Shown in pieces: positions 34,226-45,722 of a stretch of 64,000 nucleotides of DNA. The notes beneath the pieces were generated by a model, which saw only the letters and a list, made by a program, of their open reading frames with translations, ran no database searches and was not told the origin of the DNA. This stretch comes from Polytrichum commune (lineage: Eukaryota > Streptophyta > Polytrichopsida > Polytrichales > Polytrichaceae), in the NCBI GenBank assembly GCA_950295325.1, contig OX485807.1, forward strand, positions 36,052,440-36,116,439, given 5' to 3'. How positions within the stretch are numbered: position 1 is the first letter of the stretch; the number at the start of each line of letters is the position of its first letter. The position numbers were made by a program, and so were the translations under genes.

Positions 34226-35018
34226 TTATTTCTTTGCTACTTCTATTCGATCGATTTGCAACTTTTCTACAATTTCCGAGTCGGTTTCTTCGAGCCCGTT
34301 GGATTTCAAAACTGCCACCTTGACTGCATCGTTATGCCGTACAGGTTGTTGCCCAAATCTACGGCTGACCACAAAGTCGCGTGCGTCAGACATTGGTGAG
34401 TAGAACAATGATTGAAAGTAAGGAAGGAGGACCTTTGTCATGTCTGCGTCTTGCACCCGATTGGATGTGAATGGGTTGGGAAAGATACCACACTCGTATG
34501 GATTGCAAACAGATTTGTAAGGGCAATCGTCTACTAGAATGGTGTTGGAGGGTGCAGCTGTGATCCTTCCAGAATCGAAGGATATAGGCGGCCACCAAAA
34601 CTTGTTGAGTAAACTTTTCAAAAACAAAGGAGCTTCTGGCTTCAAAGGGTTCATGACGACATTGTTCCACATGTCCTTGAACAAGGTGCAATCCTCTTGG
34701 ACAAGTATTAATGCGGGTTTTGGGCCCCCGGCAAATAGATACTCCACCACAAGGTCTACAGTGGATTTTTTCATGGAACATGGAGGACATCCGCAACCAA
34801 AACACCTTGTATCCCAGTCTAGGTAGGACAACCTTGGGCCCTACCAAGGCCGGAGGTTTGTCCGGTGTTTTATCGTAAGTTATCCAAGTGGGCACAGTCA
34901 CCATACCCGGGTTACGTCGGGAACAGTGGCAAAATATGCCGTTTAAATCGAACACCACAATGAACCTTCGACTGGGTGTAGCAGCAGGCGCCTGCCGACA
35001 TGAACCCACTATGAGCTT
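34226..35018 (-). pseudogene. FCP1/NIF-like HAD phosphatase domain exon, frameshifted
   Basis: An acceptor (CATGTCAG/AAG) opens the exon at 35018. The frame reads RRFIVVFDLNGIFCHCS, the position of the HAD motif I nucleophile (DLNG instead of the FCP1 DxDxT), then GPKVVLPRLGYKVFW. Near 34765 the protein shifts frame and resumes as KKSTVDLVVEYLFAGGPKP, then LFLKSLLNKFWWPP, and TILVDDCPYKSVCNPYECGIFP. The ILVDD motif is the typical acidic pair of the FCP1 domain. It ends at 34226 with EVAKK and stop. Family knowledge: FCP1-like enzymes dephosphorylate proteins such as the RNA polymerase II tail. With DLNG and a frameshift this copy is probably inactive. It looks like the last exon of the chain 37639-34226. 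Confidence 0.65.
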
Positions 35019-35078
35019 CTGACATGTGCTACATATAAATTAAACATAGAATGACCTCGCAAACCTAGGCATGATGGA

Positions 35079-35396
35079 CTAGACCATTAAGTAGTTCATT
35101 GTGTAGTCCTCCAAACCACGTGTGGTATGGGCGAACTCGAACGACAGGGAGAAATGGGCCACGATCAATACCTCGTACTGTATTGGATTGAATTCCCATC
35201 GCTTAGAGTACCCTAGGGAAGGATCTTCGGGATACTTAGACATTAGTCTTTTAGCACACGTGATTCCCATCTCCCTTGTGAAAACTTGGCAAGGTCTATT
35301 GATCTTTGGGTATGTGTCATCGTAAACAAATAGCTTATCATAGACGACGTCTTTTGGTAGAGGCGCATCCAAAGGCGCTATTGAGTGTTGTGGAGC
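35079..35396 (-). CDS. Exon upstream of the FCP1-like domain
   Basis: Acceptor GGTTCAG/GCT at 35396 joins in phase to the donor at 35514. The frame reads APQHSIAPLDAPLPKDVVYD, LFVYDDTYPKINRPCQVF and SLGYSKRWEFNPIQYEVLIV, ending at 35079. I do not recognise the domain. Its splice phase links the Pro-rich exon to this one; the donor leading on to the FCP1-like exon is not clear. Confidence 0.45.
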   Translation of the reverse strand, partial: APQHSIAPLDAPLPKDVVYDKLFVYDDTYPKINRPCQVFTREMGITCAKRLMSKYPEDPSLGYSKRWEFNPIQYEVLIVAHFSLSFEFAHTTRGLEDYTMNYLMV

Positions 35397-35513
35397 CTGA
35401 ACCCAAAACTACGCGATTTTAAATAAATGGGGAGGTGAAAAGGTTGAAATAGACATATGTCAATCGAAACTAACGTGCCTTTTAACGAATGCATTGGATG
35501 GAATAAACTTACT

Positions 35514-36154
35514 TTGACATGTGAAGGCACCACTTTTAGAAGCTCGGCACGCCGTCTCTGATTGTTTTGGTTGTTGTGCGTCGTCCGGAAATCTTGGCAA
35601 CCAACGTTGTTGAATACTGGATGGGGATCCTTCTCGCCTTGTGGCCAACGTGTCAAATACCTCCTAACTGCTTGTGGAGCATTTATGGTGGCTTCTGGAT
35701 TCGACGAGTCCAATGGGATAACATTGACAGCACTCGTCGATGCCGTCGCATGCGACTGTGGCTTTGTTTGAGGGCACTCCACGGGTGGAGTTGAAGCCTC
35801 TTCGTTGGCAACATCATCATCCACACCTTGCGGCGATAGCTGGACAACCTCCAAAGGTGAGGGCTCAAGTGGAGGCTGCGCAAAATGTGGCACTTGGATA
35901 ACTTCTTGAATGATGTCACTAATTGTAGAATTTGCCACTTGTTTGATGCCAGTCGGCGAGAGTGCCATACGCGGCGATGGAACCGGAGCTTGCACATGTT
36001 CTGGCGGTGACGGGGCCGTGGGTGGAGCGCGGGTGACCACCGCTGCATCCGAAGTGTGTATGGGAACCACAATAGGCAAGGGGTTGATGTGCTCGTCGTC
36101 GATTGGGGTAAGTGACGTTTGAATAGACAAAATTGCAGTGTGTGATGCATCCAC
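35514..36154 (-). CDS. Pro/Ala/Val-rich exon of the FCP1-like gene
   Basis: The minus-strand frame has low-complexity Pro/Ser/Val-rich sequence (APPTAPSPPEHVQAPVPSP and similar), then a conserved-looking end RRYLTRWPQGEKDPHPVF and RRRAELLKVVPSHVK. It ends at an excellent donor (AAA/GTAAGT) at 35514. The reading frame past the donor to 35378 is probably intron. The 5' boundary near 36154 is uncertain. Confidence 0.45.
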
Positions 36155-36475
36155 TCATTCTGGGTTGTGCAGGCAAGCCTGTGAATTGCAAGACATCATT
36201 AAGGACAATTGAATGCAAACTAGAAAGTACATGTGCTAGACAAAGGAATCCACTTTATTTATAATAAATGGTCGAACATATTGCATCTCCTCCCCACAAG
36301 GGAGGAGTTCCGGGAAATCAACACCCCTAACTCTATTTATTCTACTCGTCCTAGTCCACTTTTAGCTTCAAGATGCCGCGCCATCACCGACCTGGATCAA
36401 ACATCCAGGTGGAGATTCAGTCACTTGAACAAAAAAACTTGCATACTGAAATGTTCACGGGGATCGAATACTTAC

Positions 36476-37639
36476 ATTGACCTCGGCCTTGTCGGAGGCG
36501 TCCATGGTTGTCGGTGCTGCATCCACGCAGGAGACATCCACTGCTTGCACGTCAACTGGGAGCGATGCGCCCACCTGATCGTTCACCCTTTCGGGCTCGG
36601 CTGCACCGACTGCAACATCCACTGTGGGTGTTGGTGTCGGCACTTGCTGAGGGGGGGTATTTTTTGCTAGGCCCAACGCTTCTTGGAGCAAGCCCGACAG
36701 CATGTTGGGCAATGTGCTTCTCAAGATCCCCACAATCTTGTCTTCCAATACAGACTCCGCTATCACAGGCTCTGGAACCCGAGAAATATGTCTTTTCGTA
36801 TGCCAGTCCTTGTGCTTGCCTCGCTTGGAGGCCTTGGATTTTGGGGCACTGGGCGGTGGCAGTTCTTCTTTGCTCTCAGATACAAGTGACGCCGTGGAAG
36901 GCCGGGAGGTGGTTGCCACTTCGGGTGTGAGCTCAGCCGCATCACCTTCGGCCTCCTCTTCAACACGAGCCTGCTCATCTTCTCCTTGAGCCACCTCTCG
37001 TTCTTCTTGTGCTCCCTCGCAAGCCCCTTGTGCGTCGTCAAGGCCCCCTTCGAGCTCCCCCTCGAGCGTTCCCTCAAACTCCTCCTCATGGTCCGAGTCC
37101 TCGGCATCTTGCTCTTCATTGGCATCTCCCTCGTGATCCTCGTCGCGATACTGGTCTTCGGCCGGTTCACCTTCCGCTAGAGAGGTGACATGCTCGTCCT
37201 CTTCAAATTCCAGGACCCTGCCGCGCATAGGTGAAGCGGCAGACTGTGGTTGTGGCGATTGTGTGTGAATGGATTCGCATTCATCCGATTGTGTATCCAT
37301 ATGGGCGTTTTCTCCTCTACTGGAGGCCTCCTCTGTATCCTGTTCACTAGGCGCCTCTTTGTCGTCGTCGTCATATTCGGGCTCCTCATACTCGCCCTCG
37401 GATTTGTCTCTATCAACGTCCATGGCGTCGATGTCCAAACCGGGTGACGGATCTCGCGAGACATCCTCCAGCAACAGTGCAGGGGATGCTTCTTGCTGAG
37501 GTTGAGGATGGTCATCTCTATCACCTGCAGTTTCATGGTCTTCTTGGTCATCTTGAAAGTCCACAGCCCGAAGTCGCCGAACGTGATCTATCTTCTCGGG
37601 AAGCGTGTGCATGAAGCTAGAGTCCATGCACGAGAACAC
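36476..37639 (-). CDS. Highly acidic, disordered exon
   Basis: 388 codons end at donor AAT/GTAAGT (36476). The first convincing Met is in MDSSFMHTLPEKIDHVRRL. The rest is Glu/Asp/Gln-rich with a Lys/Arg patch (KSKASKRGKHKDWHTKRHI) and a short helix DKIVGILRSTLPNMLSGLLQ, followed by Pro/Val-rich sequence. The composition fits a nuclear protein with long disordered regions. It is probably the 5' exon of the gene ending in the FCP1-like domain, because orientation and donor quality agree. Confidence 0.5.
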
Positions 37640-37777
37640 ATGCTATTCGTTCATCTGCATACATGAACAATATCAGAATAGATAAACAAGCCTGCGAATA
37701 AAAGCAAGGTTGCGGATGTTGTATGGACTCACCAATGTGGCAGCAATAGGCTTCAACCCGCCGAATAAATTTATCAC

Positions 37778-38020
37778 AGTTTTCCCTCTCCTCAAGTGTG
37801 TGTGTGAGGGTGGGGAGGGGCTCTTAAAATGAGAGCGCAGGGGAAAACTTCCTCTCGAGCGAGAGGAAGTTTTCCCTCTCCTCAAGTGTGTGCGTGAGGG
37901 TGGAGAGGGCTCTTAAAATGCGAACCACCAGGGGAAAACTTCCTCTCGCCCGAGAGGAAGTTTTCCTTCCCATCTTGGTGCTTGTGAGGGAGGGTTTGTG
38001 TGAGGGAAAAGTTCTCCACA
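37778..38020. repeat. 90-bp tandem repeat containing perfect palindromes
   Basis: About 2.7 copies of a 90-91-bp unit start AGTTTTCCCTCTCCTCAAGT at 37778, 37868 and 37959 (the last diverged). Two copies contain the palindrome GGGAAAACTTCCTCTCG / CGAGAGGAAGTTTTCCC: arms 37841-37857 and 37860-37876 with centre AG, and arms 37932-37948 and 37951-37966 with centre CC. Confidence 0.85.
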
Positions 38021-39046
38021 CTATTTTGTGACACTATTTTGAGTTTTGTAACATTGAGTTGAATCAAGCATTAAATACCGACTGTGAATTCATGCAATTG
38101 ATATCAATGCATATGCCAAAACATAACTATTGTGTCAATGTCACTATCAGACTGCAATGTCTCAATTTCTACTTTGAAACTGTAATACACCCATCATGGC
38201 GCCCACACAGCCTCTTCAGTACCAGTCTGGTTCTCCCTTGCTACCAATGTATCCAGAATCTCATGGCAATGTGACGATGAATCTATGATGGAAATTGATG
38301 ACTCCCAATTGAGTTTCTTGCAATAAGATGTGATGTTTCAATGAGACTGCATGATTATCACACAAACAATTAACGCAGAAGAAATACAAACTTTGGAACT
38401 AGTTCGGCAACAACAAATACAATATAATCACTGGAGATTGAAAAGAAGAACATTTGCTTAGTTTAGTTTTTAGGGTTTAGGGTTTACATTGATGAATGCC
38501 ACTACAGCTACAATTGCTACATTGATATTCAGCAAGATCCACCATTATTTGAGGAAGTTGAGGAACAAAACATTGAAGATACTATGTTTACTTATTCCGA
38601 TATGAGGGAGTAAGATGCATTCAAAGGTAACTAAATAACCACCTTATATCCCAGTTCTCACTGTATCTGCAGAAAGTGCACTCTCACTATTGCAAGCAGA
38701 CTATGCAATCAGCATCGCCTCCCAAAGTTTACAGAAACCACCTACCACCCAAGAAAATCTTTTACTAAGGATAGAGGATTAGTGTGAAAATAGTCTTTGG
38801 CACAAAAGAACAGTTGTGGTCAACACATCTCATTGCAGCTTACTTGAGTTCAGCTGATTTAAAAGATCAAATTAGCACTCACACATCTTTCAATCCTAGA
38901 CATTCAACCCTGACATTTCAGCAACCAAGCACATTCAACCCAACACAATCAACCCAACACATTCAACCCAACACATTCAAGCCAGAAATTTCAGCAACCC
39001 AAAACATTCAACCCAACACATTCAACCCTAAAATTTTTGCACCCCA
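38021..39046. other. Non-coding region with a CATTCAACCCAACA minisatellite
   Basis: No gene. Bases about 38895-39030 contain seven or so imperfect copies of AACACATTCAACCC. It directly borders the CACTA terminus at 39047. Confidence 0.5.
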
Positions 39047-39069
39047 CACTAGAGGAAAACAGTGTCCAA

Positions 39070-40090
39070 TGAGACATTGAGAAACGTGGTTTTTAACGCG
39101 GTTTAACGCAGTTTAACGCGGACACTTTTTTTGACGCACAAAATCCAAAAATGTCACGGACGTCTTTTTGTTTTAATGTGCCCTGTTAAAACATGTTAAA
39201 TGAGTTAACAGGTTTTTACGTGCTGCGTTAAAACACGTTATTCAAGTAACCTTAACTTACTTGGCACGTGACGGACTTGCCGCGTAACTTACTTGCCACG
39301 TGAGCATTTCCCGCTTTTGTGCATTCCACGTTGGATCTGACATGGACATTTCCCAATTTTTTTAATTCCACGTCAGATATGACGTGGACAAGTCTCCGTC
39401 CTTGTGATGGATGCAAAAATTGCTGATGTGGCATGGAAATCTGACGTGGCGTTTAGGTTTTCAATGGCTGGGATTGTGACACATGGCGTGAACCTGGATT
39501 TCGCGTATATTTTCGCATCGACTATGTTATTTTGTGTTTACATAAACGCAATGTGACGTGTTTTGGAAGTGCGTCCCGGACGTCAATTTTGACGTTTTTT
39601 GACGCTGATAAACAGATGTGTCACCTATTTTAACGCGTTTCGGGAAAGTCTTTAGACGTAGGATGACGTTCGCCACGTCAACTATTTGACGCATCCAATT
39701 TGAATTTTGTGTCAAAAGAAACACAATGCAGTGTTCATGTTGACGCTGATAAACAAATGTCTCACATAATTTAACGCGTTTTGGGAAACGTCCTTAGACG
39801 TAGGATGACGTTCGCCACGTCAACAATTTGACGCATCCAATTTGAATTTTGTGTCAAGGGAAACACAATGTAGTGTTCATGTTGAGGCATAGCCAGTGTC
39901 CATTATGACACATACAAACACTCGTAAACATGAACAATGACGTCAACTGATACACGACATAACATATTTTATAACGCCTTTGAAACGTCATGTATAACAC
40001 ATTGTAACACAAAAATGAACGCGTCATAACGTGTATTAACAACGTCAATCACACTTTAACACAACGCACATAAACATCGGTAAACACTAC
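39070..40090. repeat. Left subterminal repeat region of the CACTA element
   Basis: Many short phrases of the kind TTTAACGCG, GACGT, ACGTCA and AAACACAATG. Within it, 39601-39741 (141 bp) is tandemly duplicated at 39742-39883 with about ten differences. Confidence 0.7.
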
Positions 40091-40437
40091 ATGTCCGTCA
40101 CATGAAGCTCATCAGTGTGCGCTCTACAACATGGAAAATTAGCCAATTGCATTGAATATAATGCTCATACAATGTCCTGTCATTCAATAGCATAATGCAT
40201 AAAGGTTGCCTGTTAATTGTGATAGCGAACACCTTTCTACTAAAATGGCGCGAGACTACTTCTTGGAGATGCAGATGATCTTGGGTTTGGGATGCGCGCA
40301 AACGCTGCGTAGCGTAAGGAGCTGCTCATGCTGGATTCTTCTTAATCTACACAGCCCACATCATCGCGCTAACGGTGAGTTCATAGCAACACATCATCCA
40401 ATCAAATTAGGGTGAATAACGCTTTAGTAAGTGAGCT

Positions 40438-43400
40438 CTAGATCTTACGTACCTTTTTAACGCACTTAACTGGCCCTGTCGCTCGCTTGGACTGAGCCTT
40501 CTTTTCCTTCAATGGGGACTGAGCATTCTTTTCCTTCAATGGGGATTTCAGCTTCTTTGTCCCCGCTCGTGTTGTTGCCCTCCCCTGCTCTGGAATTCCC
40601 GGAGGTGTTTCATCACCGGCCCCCACTGCCGCTGCTGCCCCTTCGACTTCGGCACGCCTTAAGTTGCTCGCGGGCCACCGAATGAAATGACCCATGGCCT
40701 GCTTCATTGTGAGGACGTCTTGATCCTCTATTGGGCACTGAAGGTCGTGGTCGTCTTTCAGGCTTGTTATCACCTGTACGGAGAACTCGTCCTCTTCAAT
40801 GGTTTTGCAGTGGACCGACTCTCCAGGCATTCCGTGCAGCACTCCTAACCCAACAACTTCGGTGCAGGGGTCGTCATGAGCGGCACTGAGCAACTGCACT
40901 GCCACTCCTTTCGCAAATCCACCCTGTGATACCAACAATGTATCGCAGTTATGTTCTGTAACGTCACTTGAAACGTGTGCTATGTCATTCGAGTTGGAAA
41001 TTCGTGTCATTCGAGACGCAATTTTATGTCATTCGAGACGCAATAATACGTCACCAGAAATGCAGTTTTATGTCATTCGGGACGCGTATTTATGTGACAC
41101 GTGATGCAATGTTATGTCATTCAAGACGCGGTTTCATGTCATTCGAAACACAGACGTTATTTGGAACGCAATCTCACGTTCCTTGAAACGCAAAGTCCTG
41201 TCATCTAAAACACAATGTAACATACTGGAAAATGTGATCTACATAATGAACGCCCTTTAATAGGCATGATCTGAAACCTTCTTCTCGATGGAAAGCGTTG
41301 CGATCGTTTTGACAACCTGTTGCTCATCCGTTGTTTCGGAGGACGCCTTTTCCTCCGAAGGTGCTTTGGGTCCGTCACTGCCGTCATGCGAACCTTGAGG
41401 AGGTGAACCTACGTCATTGGGAGTGGCGGCCTCCTCCGTCTCCACATCTTCTTGCGGGGCGCCCTCCTCCGTCCTGGCGTCTTCCTCGGGCCCCTCCCCC
41501 TCATCCGGCTCTGTCAGAGTGTCCACCGCCTCCTCCGGGGACTCCTCCGTCTCCGTGGCAGCCTTTTTTGCCGGGTCGGGGAGCGTGGCTACATCCTCTG
41601 CGTCGTCCATGTCAGGCTCCAGAGTGACAACGACTTCTTTTGTTGTCCTACTGCTGCCTCGCTTGGGCTGCGCTCTCCCTCCTGAGTCCTTGGTGCCCTT
41701 CTGTTTGGGCGCCGCTGGCTCGACAAATGGTGGAGGTGTAGCCCTAGCCATGGTGGCGTGTAACTCCGTCAGCAAGTCCTCCACCTTCTTCAACTTCTTC
41801 TCTTGGGCCGCAAACAATGCTTCAATCTTATCCATCCTCGCATCATCATCACCTTCTGGCTTCCGCTTCCTTGTTGTGAGGCGGTCTTCCAAGTCCTTTC
41901 GCCTCATTGCCTTCACCTCGATCGCAACTTCCGCTTCTGTTGGCCTTCGTCCTAATTTTATACTCTGCGCATGAGTCCCACCTTGTCATTTCCTGGCCAA
42001 ACAACCACAACTGTGCTCGTCTATCCTAGTGCGTCACTTGTAACATTACATCGTCCACATATGTTTAAAGTGACACAAGCATGTTACTTTAAATGTGCTG
42101 AAACGCAATTTTACGTCACTTGAATCGCAGAGTTACCTCATGTGAAACGTAGAGTCACGTCACTTGAAACACAAGGTGACGTCATAAGAAACGCAATTTA
42201 ACGTCATAAGAAACGTAGCGGTCACGTCGTGAGGAATGCAGAGAAACGTTTCTTGACACACGCGCGTCACCAGAAACGCAATGTCACGTCATAAGAAACG
42301 CAGATAAACGTCACTTGAAACATGAAATTAACGTCATTAGAAACACAATGTCGCGTCATTAGAAACAGAACTTTACGTCATCGCGGACAGGTATTGTAAG
42401 AATGAACTTACCAGCGTTGATACTGCCACTAAGGATTGGTTCCATGCGTTACCGGACTTCGACGGCCTCCCAAGCGAAATGCTCGACATGAGTTGGGACT
42501 TCTCTTGCACTGCTGGGTCTTCTTGCAATTCCACCAACCTCTCCCAATGGCGCTTGGCTATGTCGGCTGGCCTCGCGGCTCCCTCCTTGATGAGCTTATT
42601 GATTTGGTACTTCAGCCGCGTCACGCACCTCGACATCCTTTTGTTGAACCACCTCTCACTGAGTTCAGTGGTTTCACCATAGAATTCGAACTCCGTCCGC
42701 ACTCGTTCAATCAGCGCCTTCTTTGCCGCCTTCTGTTGTCCGTGCCAGCCGGGCCGCACTGTTGGATCCAACTCCCGTGCAAACTTTTGCAGTTCCCTAA
42801 AAACCACTGGCTCGTGGGATCCGACCGGCACGCCATGGCGATCCAGTTTGTTGCGCAGCGGGTCCTTCGGAGAGAGATCATCTTCCTCCTCGTATCCCTC
42901 CATGTCTTCTTCTTCCTCCATATCTTCATCATCGAATTCATCGTCATCGGCATCCTCAGCCTCCTCGGAAGATGACGACAAGCGTTGCGGTGTGTGGGAG
43001 GCAGATCCCGAGCTGCGAATGGCCGTCTTTCCCTTTGGAACTGGCGCCCAGGAGTTGGATGAGCGCCCTAGTGGTGAGGAGGTGTCCGTGTCTGCAGGGC
43101 CGCGCCATGGCGGATTAAACATGTCTTCGCTCAACTCCTGCGAGGGTCTCCTTGGTGGTGCAGGTATTCTCTTCAACACCCCTGCAGGTTTCGGGCGACT
43201 TGGGTCCGGAGACGCCCTCCCACTGGACTTGGCCGTGGGCGTAGGTTTCGGAGGGCTTCCTCCCGCCTCTCGATCCATCCACCTTGTCTCCACGCGGCGC
43301 TGGTGGTTGCCCATGCTCCCGCGTGGCTTTCTGCCCTTCCGACCGTCCTCCTCCCAGTCCTCCATTTCGTGCAGCAGCGGACGCAGTGCAGCTCGGACCG

Positions 43401-44120
43401 CCGTCACCGACAAACAGTTCCTTCTAAGCGGCAACTTAGAAGCTCACGGCCTCCACCCAGCGAAAAGCTCCTTGCTCTCCTTGCATTTCTGTCAGAGTGA
43501 AAAGAAAAGTACGAACCGAAAGCCGTCCACCTAACTGTCAGCGATAACAGTGTAGAACAACATCAGGGCCACGAATCCCTAAAATTCATGCAGCCAGCCA
43601 TTATGTTTAAATTTGAAATTATGAAGCAACCGGCGATTAGGTATTTGTAGTTGGTGAAGATAAAATGACGAAAAAGTTGGTTGCTTCAGGGTTTTTTACT
43701 TGAACCTCTCACTCCGCTGTACTTGCTCTCCTTGCGGCCCAACATTCGCTCATCAAAGGCAATAGGTTTTAGGGCAGGGGGACTTATGAAAGCTTTGCCG
43801 CCTTGACTAGGCGCCGCTTCCTCCGTTCCCTCCGAGTACGAGCAAGCTAGACGCTGGCGCGAGCTTCGCCTCGGCTGGAAGTCCAACTCCACATCATCCG
43901 ATCGCTGCCTTCTCGCACTTGTCTTCACCGTTGGAGCAGCGGAGGATTTGATAGAAGAAACCGCGCGCGAAGGAAACAGGCCGCTCACGAAGTTTCCTTC
44001 AAATTCTGCTTCCTTCAATCGCAACGCCACCTCCCTCCTGTTTGCCGCGACCCTTGCATCACGCAGCAACTCGTAGGGAGGAGTGACAGCATCCGCCTCC
44101 ATATCTGCGTTGATCCACAT
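40438..44120 (-). CDS. TnpA/Ptta-like CACTA accessory protein (multi-exon)
   Basis: Four exon-like ORFs lie in order on the minus strand. 44120-about 43700 reads YELLRDARVAANRREVALRL and then a basic RRSSRQR patch. 43434-42412 is Pro-rich and acidic, followed by the Ptta/En/Spm domain WFNKRMSRCVTRLKYQINKL, IAKRHWERLVELQ and SQLMSSISLGRPSKSGNAW, ending at donor CTG/GTAAGT. About 41968-41257 (acceptor CGCAG/AGT) reads LGRRPTEAEVAIEVKAMRRK, then a coiled coil and acidic tail. About 40922-40438 (acceptor ATCACAG/GGT) has DVLTMKQAMGHFIRWPASNL and ends near donor AAG/GTACGT. The family binds CACTA subterminal repeats. No stop interrupts the exons. Exact joins between the first two exons are uncertain. 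Confidence 0.6.
40970..41220. repeat. Short ACGTCA/ACGCAA repeats inside a TnpA-like intron
   Basis: About ten imperfect copies of a 20-24-bp phrase such as GTCATTCGAGACGCAATTTT lie in the intron between the last two exon-like ORFs. They resemble possible TnpA binding sites. Confidence 0.7.
42080..42390. repeat. Short ACGTCATAAGAAACGCA repeats inside a TnpA-like intron
   Basis: About twelve degenerate copies of ACGTCA-(2-5 bases)-GAAACGCA occur between the Ptta exon and the next exon. It is the same motif family as at 40970-41220. Confidence 0.75.
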
Positions 44121-45413
44121 GATGAAAGGGCAATAAGTGATCTCGAGTTGGGGACCCTATAAGCATGCGCCAGTTAAATCACCCGGCGGTGATAAGGTAC
44201 CTGTCCCCTACTCCTTCTCCTTCTCCGTCTTTTTTCCCTTTATTTCTGCTCATTGGGGTTTGGACAAGGGTTATGGGACCGTGTATGTGGCTAGAATTTC
44301 TCCCTTTGCTTTAAGAGACTTTGGAGGCTCCGTTGCTCCTTGCTTCATATTGAGAACTCAGCAGATAATTCTTTGAACTTTATTTCCAACCCAAGTGGTT
44401 TCGTTACTTTTCAAAAACATTGTAGTTGATAAGAGTAGTCTGGTTTTGACAACACATGCTTCAAAGGGTATTGAATCAGGGCTTGGGGAGTAAGAAATGA
44501 CCGGTTGAAGTTGGAGACTTTAGGAGAATTACCGATTAACTTAGAGGAATCTATACAAGATTATACCTCAAATGAATGAAAGCAAAACCAGGAGATGTCA
44601 ACATGTAACCAGCAGGATTTAGAATCACTAGGATCTTGATTCTTGAGCGGCTCTATATGCCCAAATAACTTTCTAGGCATTGTATTGGATGTGTTCTTAG
44701 ATCCTTGTAAGACTATGCAGTTCCACTGTTAGGCTACCTGGTGACGAGGCAAAATCTTACAACTAGAATGAATTTGATCACAACATAACATTCTTCAGCC
44801 CATGTCTAATGTTTGGTAAGGCCTGACCCATAGATTAACATTTTAGGATCAAGCTACACGAAATCCGCATCTTACAGGGACTTTCAGTTTGAATTTAACG
44901 TTACATGGGGGGGCTTTGTTACAAGAATCTGAGACGCGGCTACGAGTAGCCTTGTCATTGCTTGTACTAGATTCCTGAAAGTCTCCTCAACCGATCAGAT
45001 TCAACTAGAGATTAACATCAAGTTAAGTTGAGGTTCGGCTCAATATCAACTTTGCATTCGCTGGGAGCTTGTCTAGGTGACATCTTCGTGACAAATGAGG
45101 TAGGTGTGGACACTTCCAACTTCACAGACAAATGTTGACCATTGTATATATTGAATCATCAGGAATCGTGATCACATTCAGATAGCATTTGTGCGTAGAT
45201 TGATTTGCATTTCAAGTCTCTGATTCGGAGTTGAATTGCGAATATTGGTGTTTATATTTTGAGCATGCTCATGGGCTATAATGCTATGCTTTCAGGAAAA
45301 CCTCTACTGGGGTTCAAGTGCATGTATGCTTCACTTTTCATTTTTCAATGAGTCACGCTACCTTTCCCCATTCTTCTTCACTGATTTTCTGGTCAAAAGA
45401 AGGAACATTCTAA

Positions 45414-45475
45414 TACAATCCACCCTCTATAAATTAATGTTACACCTATAAGTGTTAACCCTCTCTAAATGTACA
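45414..45475. mobile_element. Partial pogo/Emigrant-like MITE end
   Basis: TACAATCCACCCTCTATAAATTAATG followed by TTACACCTATAAGTGTTAACCCTCTCTAAATG nearly matches the left end of the 14559-15118 element. Only one end is present, abutting the CACTA motif cluster. Confidence 0.6.
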
Positions 45476-45479
45476 GAAG

Positions 45480-45680
45480 AGATGCCGTCATACGTCAGTA
45501 GTGACGTTGTTTTGCGTCCTCGGAAACGCGATGTAACATATTGTAACGTCAATCGTGACGTTAGTTTGCGTCATTGGAAACTCAATGTAACATACTGTAA
45601 CGTCTTCTAAAACGCGTTCTGCCGTCATTTTAAACGGTGTTTAACGTAATCCACACACGCGTATGAACATCAGTAAACGT
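45480..45680. repeat. ACGTCA/AACGCAATGTAACAT repeats upstream of Tnp2
   Basis: Several copies of phrases such as AATCGTGACGTTAGTTTGCGTC and AATGTAACATACTGTAACGTC occur just before the Tnp2 start. They are related to the intronic clusters in the TnpA-like gene. Confidence 0.65.
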
Positions 45681-45722
45681 ATGAAGGCAAATTCCTAACC
45701 TCTCTCTGGCTTGCGTGCAAAA

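Larger units (their letters stand above)
44121..45722. promoter_or_regulatory. Divergent intergenic region between TnpA-like and Tnp2
   Basis: This 1.6 kb separates the two divergent CACTA genes. It has no ORF worth naming. It contains a partial pogo/Emigrant-like end (45414-45475) and another cluster of ACGTCA/AACGCAATGTAACAT motifs at 45480-45680 immediately before the Tnp2 start. It presumably holds both promoters. Confidence 0.45.

Noticed and set aside
36233..37499. Plus-strand ORFs opposite the acidic exon
   Set aside because: Their Ser/Leu/Val-rich composition is what the complement of Glu/Asp codons gives. The minus strand has the better splice signals.
41331..43534. Plus-strand ORFs opposite the TnpA-like exons
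   Set aside because: They are antisense shadows. The minus frame holds the Ptta domain and phased splice sites.
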